64,000 nucleotides of DNA, taken from Actinacidiphila sp965342175. GTDB lineage: Bacteria > Actinomycetota > Actinomycetes > Streptomycetales > Streptomycetaceae. Position 1 is the first letter of the stretch, and every line of letters starts with the position of its first letter. The notes beneath the pieces are model-generated. The model worked only from the letters and a program-made list of their open reading frames with translations. It was not told the DNA's origin and did not search any database. This document shows, one piece after another, positions 1-8,883 of the stretch. A program made the position numbers and the translations under genes. The stretch is taken from NCBI RefSeq assembly GCF_965342175.1, contig NZ_CBDRBL010000014.1:1-64000 (forward strand), read 5' to 3'.

Positions 1-131
1 TCTAGCACGGCCGCGCGCACGGGGGAACACGGCGCGTCGCTTCCGGCCCGCGGAGACCGCCGGCCCCACCGGCCACCAGCGGCCCGCTCGGCCCGAGCGC
101 CCCGGGCTCACCAGGGCCTCGGGGCCGGGGG

Positions 132-1223
132 TCAGGCGGCGCGCCCGGCGTCGCGGGCCAGGGCGGTGAGGCGGGAGATGGCCCGGAAGTACTTCTTGCG
201 GTAGCCGCCTGCGAGCATCTCCTCGCTGAAGACGCGGTCGAAGGGCTCGCCGGAGGCCATGACGGGGACCTCCCGGTCGTAGAGCCGGTCGGCGAGGACG
301 ACCAGGCGCAGGGCGGTGGCCTGGTCCTCCACCGGGCGGACGCCGCGCAGGAAGACCGCCTCGACGCCGTCGCAGAGCGCCCCGTAGCGGCTGGGGTGGA
401 CCCGGGCGAGGTGGGCGAGGAGGGCGTCGAAGTCGTCCAGGGAGGCGCCTGGGGTGCGGCCCGCGGCGGCGGTCACCTCGTCGGCGGTGTACGGCTGCGT
501 GGCCTTCGGCAGGCCCCGGTGGCGGTAGTCCTCACCGTCGATGCGCAGGGAGCGGAAGCGGGCGGACAGGCCCTGGATCTCGCGCATGAAGTCGGCGGCC
601 GCGAAACGGCCCTCGCCGAGCTTGCCGGGCAGGGTGTTGGAGGTCGCGGCCAGTCTGACTCCGGCGTCGGCCAGCCTGCCCAGCAGGGTCGAGACGAGCA
701 CGGTGTCGCCGGGGTCGTCGAGTTCGAACTCGTCGATGCAGACCAGCCGGTGGCCGCTGAGCGCCTGAACGGCCTGCTGGAAACCGAGGGCGCCGACGAG
801 GTTGGTCAGCTCCACGAAGGTGCCGAAGGCCTTCTGCTCGCGCGGCGCGGGCGCGGCGTGCCACAGCGAGGCGAGCAGATGGGTCTTGCCCACGCCGTAG
901 CCGCCGTCGAGGTAGACGCCGCCGGGGCCGGCCGGGGCGGACGGCGCGGCCTGCCGCCGGAACCATCTCTTGCGGCCGCCGCCGTCGGCGGCGCCGAGCC
1001 CCTCCGCGAAGGCCCGCAGCGCCCCGACGGCCTCGGACTGGCTGGGCTGCTTCGGGTCCGGGAGGTAGTTGTCGAAGCGTACGGAGTCGAAGCGCGGCGG
1101 CGGCACCATCTCCGCCACCAGCCGGTCCGCGGGGACGTGCGGCTCGCGTCCGCTCAGCGACACGGGCGGCGTCCCGCCGGGTATCGGACTGGATTCTTGC
1201 GCGGCGGCGAAGGACGAGGACAC
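132..1223 (-). CDS. zapE: Cell division protein ZapE (AFG1-like ATPase)
   Basis: P-loop ATPase of the AFG1/ZapE family, which in Gram-negatives binds FtsZ at the division ring; the role in Streptomyces is less clear. Visible motifs are the Walker A stretch GGYGVGKTHLL, Walker B LVCIDEFELDD and a sensor-like ATSNTLPGKLGEGRF. The open frame extends upstream to 1496, but that extension is low-complexity and crosses the start of the divergent neighbour, so the GTG at 1223 (protein VSSSFAAAQ...) is preferred, giving about 363 residues, normal for the family. It is divergent from the reductase gene at 1309 with an 86-bp shared promoter region. The family call is firm; the exact start is inferred. 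Confidence 0.88.
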   Translation of the reverse strand: MSSSFAAAQESSPIPGGTPPVSLSGREPHVPADRLVAEMVPPPRFDSVRFDNYLPDPKQPSQSEAVGALRAFAEGLGAADGGGRKRWFRRQAAPSAPAGPGGVYLDGGYGVGKTHLLASLWHAAPAPREQKAFGTFVELTNLVGALGFQQAVQALSGHRLVCIDEFELDDPGDTVLVSTLLGRLADAGVRLAATSNTLPGKLGEGRFAAADFMREIQGLSARFRSLRIDGEDYRHRGLPKATQPYTADEVTAAAGRTPGASLDDFDALLAHLARVHPSRYGALCDGVEAVFLRGVRPVEDQATALRLVVLADRLYDREVPVMASGEPFDRVFSEEMLAGGYRKKYFRAISRLTALARDAGRAA

Positions 1224-1308
1224 AGCACTCCAGCCTAGTGCCTCACCCGGGCTTTCCCCGCCGAGGTGTGGCCGCCCCCACCGCGCGGGGCCGTGGAAGA
1301 CTGCAGCC

Positions 1309-2067
1309 ATGCGCCGCCTCTTCCCCGCACCCGCACCCGCCGAGACCCTCGACACGCCCGAGGCACTGGCCGACGCGTACGCGTACCCCGAGCCTGCCGG
1401 CGGGGCGCCCTGGCTGCGAGCGAACATGGTGTCGTCGCTGGACGGCGCGGCACGGCACGACGGCCGCTCCCAGCCGCTGTCCTCGGACGCCGACATGCGG
1501 GTCTTCGGAGTGCTGCGGGCCCTGGCCGACGTCGTGGTCGTCGGCGCGGAGACGGTGCGGCAGGAGGGCTACCGCCCGGCCCGCGCCCGGGAGGCCTTCG
1601 CCGGCCGCCGGGCCGCGGCGGGGCAGGGTCCGGCCGCCGCGATCGCCGTGGTGAGCGCCCGGCTCGACCTGGACTTCTCGCTGCCCCTGTTCACCGAGCC
1701 GCTGGTGCCGACGCTCCTGCTGACCGGCGAGGACGCCCCGGCCGACCGGGTGGCGGCGGCCGAGGCCGCGGGGGCGCGGGTCGTGCGGGCCGGCTCCGGC
1801 ACGGGCGTGGAGCCGGCCCGCGTGGTGCGCGAGCTGACCGCACTCGGGCTGCGCCGGATGCTGACCGAGGGCGGGCCGCGGCTGCTCGCCCAGTTCGCCG
1901 CGGCCGGGGTGGTCGACGAGCTGTGTCTGACGCTCGCGCCGCTGTTGACCGCGGGGAACGCCATGCGCATCATGAACGGCCCCGGCATCCCCGACCCCGC
2001 CCGGTACCGCCCGCTGTCGGTCCTGGAGGAGGACGGCTTCCTGTTCACCCGCTACGTACGCGACTGA
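1309..2067 (+). CDS. Pyrimidine reductase family protein (RibD C-terminal domain)
   Basis: A 252-residue NADPH-dependent reductase of the RibD-C/dihydrofolate-reductase-like fold, without the deaminase half of RibD. Family features include the N-terminal WLRANMVSSLDGA segment, DVVVVGAETVRQEGY in the first third and LTEGGPRLLAQF near the C-terminus, where riboflavin reductases bind NADPH. The frame is open from 1069, but that extension overlaps zapE and is unlikely. The ATG at 1309 fits the conserved N-terminus. By homology it could reduce a pyrimidine riboflavin intermediate, but no other rib gene is nearby, so the substrate is unknown. Confidence 0.85.
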   Translation: MRRLFPAPAPAETLDTPEALADAYAYPEPAGGAPWLRANMVSSLDGAARHDGRSQPLSSDADMRVFGVLRALADVVVVGAETVRQEGYRPARAREAFAGRRAAAGQGPAAAIAVVSARLDLDFSLPLFTEPLVPTLLLTGEDAPADRVAAAEAAGARVVRAGSGTGVEPARVVRELTALGLRRMLTEGGPRLLAQFAAAGVVDELCLTLAPLLTAGNAMRIMNGPGIPDPARYRPLSVLEEDGFLFTRYVRD

Positions 2068-2241
2068 CCGCCCCGAGGACCGACCGGGGCGCGCCCGCCT
2101 CACCCGGATGGCGCGGTGCCCGCGCCGCGCGGACGCCGCGTGCCGGGGTGCGGGAACAATGTCCCCACGTGCCCCGCGTCCTACGGGGCAGGATGGTTTC
2201 CGTGGCAGGCCCGACGGCCCGCGAGAGAGAAGGAAGCGTCC

Positions 2242-2715
2242 GTGTTCACGACCGTACTCATGATCGAGCAGCCCCTCGTACCCGCCGACGTGGAACTGGT
2301 CACCTCGCTCCACGGCGACGAGCCCGTCTCCTTCGTCGTCCTCATGCAGCCCCGAGGCGACCAGGACCGGCTGCTGCGGGCCATCGACGACGTCGCCCTG
2401 GGCGAACTGGACAAGGCCGTCCACGAGCCCGACCGCCCGGAGGGCGACGAGGCGCTGCTGCCGGCCGAGCGCGCGCTGAACCACAGCCTGGCCGCGCTGC
2501 GCGAGGCGGGCTGTGAGGCCGTCGGCGAGGTGGTCGAGCGGCACCCCATCGAGTTGCTCGCCTCGGTGGTCGAGCAGACCCACGCCGACGAGGTGATCGT
2601 GCTGACCGCCCCGCACCTGGTGGAGGAGTTCTTCCACCGCGACTGGACGTCCCGGGCCCGGCACAGGGTCGGCGTGCCGGTGCTGAAGCTGTTCGCGCAC
2701 AACGCGGAGGACTGA
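2242..2715 (+). CDS. Small Usp-like alpha/beta protein, conserved in streptomycetes
   Basis: A 157-residue soluble protein beginning MFTTVLMIEQPLVPADVELV. The alternating strand/helix pattern and the late HADEVIVLTAPHLVEEFF segment resemble universal-stress-protein folds. Such proteins are often labelled indole-3-glycerol phosphate synthase in Streptomyces genomes, but none of that enzyme's TIM-barrel motifs are present and the protein is too short. The GTG at 2242 is chosen over upstream starts because a purine-rich GAGAGAGAAGGAAG tract sits just before it. It precedes murC by 80 bp on the same strand. No function can be assigned. Confidence 0.75.
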   Translation: MFTTVLMIEQPLVPADVELVTSLHGDEPVSFVVLMQPRGDQDRLLRAIDDVALGELDKAVHEPDRPEGDEALLPAERALNHSLAALREAGCEAVGEVVERHPIELLASVVEQTHADEVIVLTAPHLVEEFFHRDWTSRARHRVGVPVLKLFAHNAED

Positions 2716-2795
2716 GCGGACCGGGACGGCCGCGACTGGTGGAAGAATCGGGCACGGCCGACCACCGACCCCATGATCTGCAGGGAGCACCGCGC

Positions 2796-4187
2796 ATGAG
2801 CCCCACCCTTCCCCCCGGCATGGACCGCCCGCACTTCATCGGGATCGGCGGGGCCGGGATGTCGGGGATCGCGAAGATCCTGACCCAGCGCGGCGCCGCC
2901 GTCGCGGGCAGCGACGCGAAGGACTCCGACACCGCGCGTGCGCTGCGCGAGCTGGGCGCGGCCGTCCACATCGGGCACCTCGCGGCCCACCTCGCGCCCG
3001 ACGCGACCTGCGTCGTCGTCTCCAGCGCCATCCGCGACGACAACCCGGAGCTGGTGGCGGCCCGCGAGCGCGGCGTCCCGGTGGTGCACCGCTCGGACGC
3101 GCTGGCGGCGCTGATGCGGGGCTCACGTCCGATCGCGGTGGCGGGCACGCACGGCAAGACCACCACCACCTCCATGCTCGCGGTCAGCCTGGCGGCGCTG
3201 GGTCTGGACCCGTCGTACGCCATCGGCGGGGACCTGGACGCACCGGGCTCCAACGCCCACCACGGCACCGGCGAGATCTTCGTGGCGGAGGCGGACGAGA
3301 GCGACCGTAGCTTCCAGAAGTACGACCCCGAGGTCGCGATCGTGCTGAACGTGGAACTCGACCACCACGCGAACTACGCGTCGATGGAGGAGATCCACGA
3401 GTCCTTCGAGGTCTTCGTCGGCAAGATCGTCCCCGGCGGCACCCTGGTCGTCGGCGAGCACGCCGGAGCGCGCGAGCTGGCCGCCCGCGTGGCGGGCCGG
3501 GAGGGGCTGACCGTCGTGCGCGTCGGCGAGGACGAGGAGGCCGACGTGCGCATCCTGCGGGTCGCGCCGCACGGGATGGCCAGCGAGGTCACCGTCCGCC
3601 TCGGCGGCGAGGAGCACACCTTCACCGTCTCCGTGCCCGGCCGGCACTACGCCCACAACGCGGTCGCCGCCCTCGCCGCGGCCGTCGCGCTGGGCGTCCC
3701 GGCGAGCGGCCTGGCCAAGGCGCTCGGCACATACACCGGGGTGAAGCGCCGGCTGCAGACCAAGGGGACCGCCGGCGGCGTCCAGGTCATCGACTCCTAC
3801 GCCCACCACCCCACCGAGATGACCGCCGACCTGCAGGCCCTGCGCGAGGCGGTGGGCGACCGGCGCATCATCGTGGTCTTCCAGCCGCACCTGTTCAGCC
3901 GCACGCAGGAGCTGGGCTCCGAGATGGGCCGGGCCCTCGCGCTGGCCGACGCCTCCGTGGTGCTGGACATCTACCCGGCCCGCGAGGACCCGATCCCCGG
4001 CATCACCAGCGACCTCATCATCGCGGCGGCCGGCGCCGCGGGCGCCGACGTCGCCGCGGAGCACGACAAGGACGCGATCCCCGAGGTCGTCGCCGGAATG
4101 GCCAAGCCAGGCGACCTTGTTCTCACCATGGGCGCGGGCGACGTGACCGATCTCGGTCCGCGCATTCTCGCGCGCCTGGAGAACTGA
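2796..4187 (+). CDS. murC: UDP-N-acetylmuramate--L-alanine ligase MurC
   Basis: Cytoplasmic peptidoglycan enzyme that joins L-alanine to UDP-MurNAc using ATP. The order of motifs is that of Mur ligases: N-terminal Rossmann FIGIGGAGMSGIAKIL, the ATP loop AGTHGKTTTTSM near residue 120, EADESDRSF, the LNVELDHHANYAS segment, and C-terminal IDSYAHHPTEM followed by VVFQPHLFSRT. About 463 residues is normal length. The ATG at 2796 follows a CAGGGAG ribosome site. It ends 14 bp before msrB, so the two are probably co-transcribed. Confidence 0.97.
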   Translation: MSPTLPPGMDRPHFIGIGGAGMSGIAKILTQRGAAVAGSDAKDSDTARALRELGAAVHIGHLAAHLAPDATCVVVSSAIRDDNPELVAARERGVPVVHRSDALAALMRGSRPIAVAGTHGKTTTTSMLAVSLAALGLDPSYAIGGDLDAPGSNAHHGTGEIFVAEADESDRSFQKYDPEVAIVLNVELDHHANYASMEEIHESFEVFVGKIVPGGTLVVGEHAGARELAARVAGREGLTVVRVGEDEEADVRILRVAPHGMASEVTVRLGGEEHTFTVSVPGRHYAHNAVAALAAAVALGVPASGLAKALGTYTGVKRRLQTKGTAGGVQVIDSYAHHPTEMTADLQALREAVGDRRIIVVFQPHLFSRTQELGSEMGRALALADASVVLDIYPAREDPIPGITSDLIIAAAGAAGADVAAEHDKDAIPEVVAGMAKPGDLVLTMGAGDVTDLGPRILARLEN

Positions 4188-4201
4188 GGAGAGGGAGGAC
4201 C

Positions 4202-4609
4202 ATGGGGTACGAAGTCGACAAGTCCGAGGAGCAGTGGCGCCAGGAGCTGACGCCGCAGGAGTACGCCGTCCTGCGCCAGGCGGGCACGGAGCGTCCCTTC
4301 ACGGGTGAGTACACCGACACCACGACCCGAGGTGTCTACGCGTGCCGTGCCTGTGGTGCCGAACTGTTCACCTCGGACACGAAGTTCGAGTCGCACTGCG
4401 GCTGGCCGTCCTTCTACGACCCGAAGGACAGCAAGGCCGTCGAACTGATCGAGGACCGCTCGATGGGCATGGTCCGCACCGAGGTCCGCTGCTCGCGGTG
4501 CGGTTCCCATCTGGGCCACGTCTTCGAGGGCGAGGGGTACGACACCCCGACCGACCAGCGCTACTGCATCAACTCGATCTCGCTGCGGCTGGCTCCCGTG
4601 GCGGACTGA
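4202..4609 (+). CDS. msrB: Peptide-methionine (R)-S-oxide reductase MsrB
   Basis: Repairs methionine-R-sulfoxide in proteins. The 135-residue sequence carries both zinc-binding CxxC pairs (C48/C51 in CRACG and C97/C100 in CSRCG), the HCGWPSF motif and the catalytic cysteine C122 in RYCINS. The start follows a GAGGAGAGGGAGG ribosome site immediately after murC. All catalytic and structural residues are present, so it should be active. Confidence 0.97.
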   Translation: MGYEVDKSEEQWRQELTPQEYAVLRQAGTERPFTGEYTDTTTRGVYACRACGAELFTSDTKFESHCGWPSFYDPKDSKAVELIEDRSMGMVRTEVRCSRCGSHLGHVFEGEGYDTPTDQRYCINSISLRLAPVAD

Positions 4610-4706
4610 TCACGAAATCCGACGGATACGCCCCTCGCGTGGGCTCGCGCGCCGCGCGGGGCGCGTCCGTCGACTCCCCGCCCGCCGGGTGGCAACGTGG
4701 CCGGGC

Positions 4707-6788
4707 ATGGAACACCACGTACGGGCCAGGTTGCTGCTGGCCAGCGCCACCATGCTCTTCGTCGAACTGGCGCTGATCCGGTGGGCGGGCGCGAACGTCG
4801 TCCATCTGAGCTACTTCTCCAACTTCATCCTGCTCGGCTCGTTCCTGGGGATCGGGTTGGGCTTCCTGATCCCCAAGGACCGCGGCCGGTGGCTCAAGCG
4901 GTGGGCGCCGCTGCCGCTCGCCGTGCTCGTGGTGCTGGTGCGGGAGTTCCCCGTCCAGGTGCGGCAGAGCAGCGGCGACATCATCTACTTCACGGCGGTG
5001 AAGACCACCGGGCTGCCGCAGTGGGTGACGCTGCCGGTGATCTTCCTGCTGGTGGCGGTCGCCATGACGGCGATCGGCAAGATCACCGCTGATCTGTTCC
5101 GGCAACTGCCCTCGCTGGAGGCGTACCGCTGGGACCTGCTCGGTTCGCTGACCGGTTCGGCGGCCTTCGCCGGGCTGTCGTGGCTGCGCGCGCCGTCCGT
5201 GGCGTGGGGGCTGATCGCCGCGGCGGCGCTGCTGGTCCTCGGCGGCCGACGGAACACGACGCGCTACGCGCTGCCGCTGGCGGCCATGGTCACGGCGCTG
5301 CTCTTCGAGTCGCTGGCGCCAGGGGTCTCCTGGTCCCCGTACTACAAGATCGAGCTGACCCGGCCCGAACCGGGTACCAGCTCGCGGACGTACAAGATCG
5401 CCGCCAACGGGGTCCCGCACCAGAGCATCGCGCCGCTGAGCGTGCTCCAGAAGCCCGGTTCGCCGTACGAGCAGGCCTACCGGGAGACCCCGGACAACCC
5501 GCACGGCAAGGTGCTGGTCATCGGCGCGGGCAACGGCAACGACGTCGCCGTCGCGCTGGCCAACGGGGCGCAGTACGTGGACGCCGTCGAGATCGACCCG
5601 AGGCTGCAGGAGATCGGGGCGAAACTGCACCCCGCGCGGCCGTACGACGATCCGCGGGTGCACGTCCACATCAACGACGGCCGGGCCTTCCTGGAGCGGA
5701 CGAACGCGAAGTACGACCTGATCGTGCTCGCGCTGCCGGACTCGCTGACGCTGGTGTCGGGGGCGAGCAACCTGCGACTGGAGAGCTACCTGTTCACCAA
5801 GCAGGCCTTCGAGTCGGCCCGCGACCACCTCGCGCCCGGCGGCGCGTTCGCCATGTACAACTACTACCGGCAGCAATGGCTGATCGACCGCTTCGCCGGA
5901 AGCCTGGACCAGGTCTTCGGGCACGCGCCGTGCATGACGGAGTACAGCAAGCGCGCCGCGGTGCTCGTGGCGGGGCTGACGCCGGCGGACCAGAGCTGCG
6001 GGACGGTCTGGCGGGCGAGCGGGGCGGTGCCTCCGCCGGCCGACGACGACCACCCCTTCCCGTATCTCCTGAACCGCACCGTGCCGAGCCTCTACCTCGG
6101 CGCGCTCGGCCTGATCCTGCTGGTCACCGTGATCTCGGTGCGGCTGACCGGGGTACGGCTGCGCGGGACGCTGCGCTACGCCGACATGTTCCTGCTGGGC
6201 GCGGCCTTCATGCTGCTGGAGACGAAGAACGTCATCGGCTTCGCGCTGTACTTCGGCACCACCTGGCTGGTGAACGCGCTGGTCTTCATCGGGGTGCTGC
6301 TGGCGGTGCTGGCCGCCGTGGAGGTACGGCGCCGCATGCGCCGGGTCAACCAGACGGCGCTGCAGATCCTGCTCTTCGTCACCCTCGCCGTCGGCTGGCT
6401 CGTCCCCGCGCAGGCCGTGCTGTCACTGCCCTTCGCGGCACGGCTGGCGGCGGCCGTCGCACTCGCCTTCGCACCGATCTTCTGCGCCAACCTGATCTTC
6501 TCCGACCGCCTCGCCCAGGCGCCCGACCCGACCTCCGCCTTCGGCGCCAACCTCCTGGGCGCCCTGACCGGCGGCACCCTGGAGTACCTGGCGCTGCTCA
6601 CCGGCTACCGGGCGCTGCTGGTCCTGGTGGCCGTGCTGTACGCAGGGGCCTGCGTGGTGATGCGCCTGACGGGCGGCGGGGGCCCCGGGGACGGAGCGGA
6701 CGGCGCCGACGGCGCGGGGAAGACCGGACAGGACGCGGCGGCGAGCGGAAAACGGCTGGTGCGCGAGCGTCCCGCCACCGCACCATGA
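4707..6788 (+). CDS. Membrane-embedded spermidine-synthase-like methyltransferase-fold protein
   Basis: About 693 residues in three parts. The N-terminal part has roughly six hydrophobic segments, starting with LLLASATMLFVELALIRW. A soluble spermine/spermidine-synthase domain follows, with a nucleotide loop VLVIGAGNGNDVAVAL and acidic VEIDPRL at about residues 265-295 and a later LALPDSL strand. About seven further hydrophobic segments come next, ending in a charged tail. This layout is typical of multi-pass fused polyamine-synthase-like proteins of unknown substrate, and the soluble domain need not make spermidine. GTG 4689 is an alternative start. It stands alone, with a gene-poor gap downstream. 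Confidence 0.8.
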   Translation: MEHHVRARLLLASATMLFVELALIRWAGANVVHLSYFSNFILLGSFLGIGLGFLIPKDRGRWLKRWAPLPLAVLVVLVREFPVQVRQSSGDIIYFTAVKTTGLPQWVTLPVIFLLVAVAMTAIGKITADLFRQLPSLEAYRWDLLGSLTGSAAFAGLSWLRAPSVAWGLIAAAALLVLGGRRNTTRYALPLAAMVTALLFESLAPGVSWSPYYKIELTRPEPGTSSRTYKIAANGVPHQSIAPLSVLQKPGSPYEQAYRETPDNPHGKVLVIGAGNGNDVAVALANGAQYVDAVEIDPRLQEIGAKLHPARPYDDPRVHVHINDGRAFLERTNAKYDLIVLALPDSLTLVSGASNLRLESYLFTKQAFESARDHLAPGGAFAMYNYYRQQWLIDRFAGSLDQVFGHAPCMTEYSKRAAVLVAGLTPADQSCGTVWRASGAVPPPADDDHPFPYLLNRTVPSLYLGALGLILLVTVISVRLTGVRLRGTLRYADMFLLGAAFMLLETKNVIGFALYFGTTWLVNALVFIGVLLAVLAAVEVRRRMRRVNQTALQILLFVTLAVGWLVPAQAVLSLPFAARLAAAVALAFAPIFCANLIFSDRLAQAPDPTSAFGANLLGALTGGTLEYLALLTGYRALLVLVAVLYAGACVVMRLTGGGGPGDGADGADGAGKTGQDAAASGKRLVRERPATAP

Positions 6789-7286
6789 CGGATGGCGGGG
6801 CGCTGCTCATCAGGCACTCCCTCGGCAGCCGCCGCGCCGGCTTCGCCACCGTGCGCGGCGAGGAGACCGGCTCGGCGTCCACGCAGCCACCCGCCGCGGC
6901 CCGGACCCCGAGCGGGCCGCGGCGGGTGCGGGCGGGGCGGTGACCCTGTGGGCGGCCTGCCGCGCGGGTCTCGGCATGAATCCGGCCGACCCGAAGGCGG
7001 CGGTGTTCGCGATGTCGTTCCTGCGGTAGTTCGTGCCCCCGGCGCGGCCGCGCTGCCCGCGATGGCGGGGCTCGCCGCGCCGTGGGCGGTCTTCGAGGTC
7101 GGCTACTACGGCGGCTGTGTCCGGTTCGTCGACCGTCGGAGAGCCGTGTTCGACCGTGTCGCGGCGCGGCGCCGCCCGGAGGCGGTCTCGGGCGGGGCTT
7201 GTGGCACTTCGCCTGCGGAGGTCGACACCGCGCAGCGCCCGCCGCCCGCGCCCCCGTACCGGCGGCCGACCTCCTCCAGGCGCACG
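6789..7286. other. Gene-poor gap with possible coding remnants
   Basis: No convincing complete gene in 498 bp between the spermidine-synthase-like gene and the 3' end of the convergent AIM24 gene. Short plus-strand peptides such as a GTG-initiated 29-codon frame at 6941 (ending FAMSFLR-stop) and an unrelated frame reading AMAGLAAPWAVFEVGYYGG near 7060 look like fragments of a broken gene rather than a real one. Long open frames here are GC-driven. Confidence 0.4.
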
Positions 7287-7961
7287 TCAGTTGGACGGCT
7301 GGTGGGGCCTGGACTCGCTCGGCCGGACGATGACGAAGCCCTCCCCCTGCAGCATCAGCTGCACGGCCTCGCCCGACCCGCCGCGCAGCATCGAGCCGAA
7401 GCTCTGCGAGCGGTGCAGCGAGGTCTGCAGCTGAGCGCTCCAGCCCACGACGGCGTCGGTGTCGACGTACACCGGGGCCTGCGGGGTGACCGGGATGACG
7501 ATCGGGTTGCCCTCGCACATGACGCCGAGGCGGCCGTGCCCGGTGAAGACGCTGTTGAACAGGCCGCCGCCGGCCATGCCCGCGCCCTTCACGACCCTTA
7601 TGTCGTAGGAGAGGGTCGAGTCGAAGACCAGCACGTTGCGGCCGTTGATGGTGAGGCTGTCGCCGGGGTCGATGTCGATGACGAAGCAGTTGGCGGCCTC
7701 GTGCGCGAACCAGGCCTCGCCCTGGCCGCGGACCGCCATCAGGGGCAGGCCTTCACCGGTGAAGGCCCGCTTGAGGAACGTGCCGACGCCCTGGCCCTTC
7801 ACCTCGAACTGCAGGTTGCCGCGGAAGGCGATCATCGAGCCCTGGCGGGCCAGGCACTCGCCGTTGACCGCGTACTTGATCGACTTGGCATTCTGAAGGG
7901 TCATGCCGGGCGAGGTGGCCGGCTGCGCCGTGTTCTCGGTCGCGAAGAGGTCGCTGCGCAT
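7287..7961 (-). CDS. AIM24 family protein
   Basis: A 224-residue protein of the AIM24/TerD-associated beta-fold family (trp RNA-binding attenuation-like double beta-helix). Characteristic segments are GECLARQGSMIAFRGN, GEGLPLMAVRGQGEAWFA, FDSTLSYDIRVVKGAGM and the terminal LMLQGEGFVIVRPSE. The ATG at 7961 begins MRSDLFATENTAQP and is preferred over the longer, arginine-rich upstream extension that overlaps the divergent gene. AIM24 is named for a mitochondrial assembly factor in yeast; the bacterial role is unknown. It is divergent from the PTH2 gene with only 68 bp between starts. Confidence 0.85.
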   Translation of the reverse strand: MRSDLFATENTAQPATSPGMTLQNAKSIKYAVNGECLARQGSMIAFRGNLQFEVKGQGVGTFLKRAFTGEGLPLMAVRGQGEAWFAHEAANCFVIDIDPGDSLTINGRNVLVFDSTLSYDIRVVKGAGMAGGGLFNSVFTGHGRLGVMCEGNPIVIPVTPQAPVYVDTDAVVGWSAQLQTSLHRSQSFGSMLRGGSGEAVQLMLQGEGFVIVRPSESRPHQPSN

Positions 7962-8029
7962 CCCGGCATCCTGGCCCGGAAGGATCGGCTCCGACAAGCC
8001 CTCCGGGCGGCGGGTGGCAGACTGTCGAG

Positions 8030-8710
8030 GTGACAACCGATCCTCGCGACGCCGCACCCCAGTTCGTCCTGCCCCTGGTCGTCCGCATCGAGCGGGCCGC
8101 CCCGCCGGCGCGCACCGACGCGTTGGAGACGGCCGCACGGGCCGTGCTCCTGCTGCGCTCCGACGAGCGCGTCACCGCCGTCGGCGGGGAGTGGGCCGAG
8201 GCGGTACGGGGTTGGGAGGACGCCCGCATCCGCAAGGTCGTGCGGCGGGCGCGCGGCGCCGAGTGGCGGCGGGCCGAGGCGCTGCCCGGCATCACCGTCA
8301 CCGGCAAGTCCGCCGAGGTCCGGGTCTTCCCGCCGGTGCCGCTGGACGGCTGGCCCAAGGATCTGGCGCGCCTGCAGGTGTCCGGCACGGAGCTGGAGGA
8401 CCCGGAGGCCCCCGCCGCGGCGGACCGCGGGACGCCGGTGCTCTGGCTCAACCCCGGGGTGGCGATGTCGGCCGGCAAGGCCATGGCCCAGGCCGGGCAC
8501 GGAGCCCAGCTCGCCTGGCTCGCGCTGTCCCCCGCCGAGCGCGGGCACTGGCGTGACGCGGGCTTCCCGCTGGCGGTGCGCACGGCGTCGCCGGCCGAGT
8601 GGGAGGCGCTCACCGCGTCCGGGCTGCCCGTGGTGCGGGACGCCGGGTTCACCGAGATCGCACCTGGCTCGTCCACCGTCGTCGCGGACCACCCCGCGCT
8701 GCGCCGCTGA
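8030..8710 (+). CDS. PTH2-family peptidyl-tRNA hydrolase
   Basis: A 226-residue protein whose C-terminal half matches PTH2 (archaeal/eukaryotic type peptidyl-tRNA hydrolase). The diagnostic GKAMAQAGHGAQLAW helix is preceded by a LNPGVAMSAG strand and followed by AVRTASPAEWEAL. The N-terminal 130 residues are an extra domain common in actinomycete versions. GTG 8030 gives MTTDPRDAAPQFVLPL. The main bacterial Pth1 is presumably elsewhere. The last third of this gene is partly copied just downstream (repeat at 8740-8796). Confidence 0.8.
   Translation: MTTDPRDAAPQFVLPLVVRIERAAPPARTDALETAARAVLLLRSDERVTAVGGEWAEAVRGWEDARIRKVVRRARGAEWRRAEALPGITVTGKSAEVRVFPPVPLDGWPKDLARLQVSGTELEDPEAPAAADRGTPVLWLNPGVAMSAGKAMAQAGHGAQLAWLALSPAERGHWRDAGFPLAVRTASPAEWEALTASGLPVVRDAGFTEIAPGSSTVVADHPALRR
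8573..8629 (+). repeat. Direct repeat copy 1 (inside pth2 3' region)
   Basis: A 57-bp segment coding AVRTASPAEWEALTASGLP within the PTH2 gene. It matches 54 of 57 bases with the segment at 8740-8796 downstream of the stop codon. The differences are at repeat positions 12, 27 and 28. Confidence 0.9.
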
Positions 8711-8739
8711 GCACCACCGGGCCCCGACGCGGCGCACCG

Positions 8740-8796
8740 GCGGTGCGCACCGCGTCGCCGGCCGACCGGGAGGCGCTCACCGCGTCCGGGCTGCCC
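8740..8796 (+). repeat. Direct repeat copy 2 (downstream of pth2 stop)
   Basis: A 57-bp near-copy of 8573-8629, 167 bp downstream of the first and beyond the pth2 stop codon at 8708-8710. Its translation in the same phase would be AVRTASPADREALTASGLP. It lies in the leader region of the DUF692 gene and probably represents a partial gene duplication or recombination scar. Confidence 0.9.
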
Positions 8797-8883
8797 AAGC
8801 TCAGATCGAGCTCTGAAAGGTGCTTCTCGGCGGTTGAGCGGCTCCGCGCCGGGCGAGAACCCCGGCAGGAGGAAGGGGGCCCC

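Noticed and set aside
2242..2715. Indole-3-glycerol phosphate synthase as the identity of the small protein before murC
   Set aside because: The protein is 157 residues and lacks the TIM-barrel motifs of TrpC; the label seems to be a propagated misannotation.
6792..8033. Possible 413-codon gene on the plus strand
   Set aside because: It runs antisense through the AIM24 gene, and its first part has no family features.
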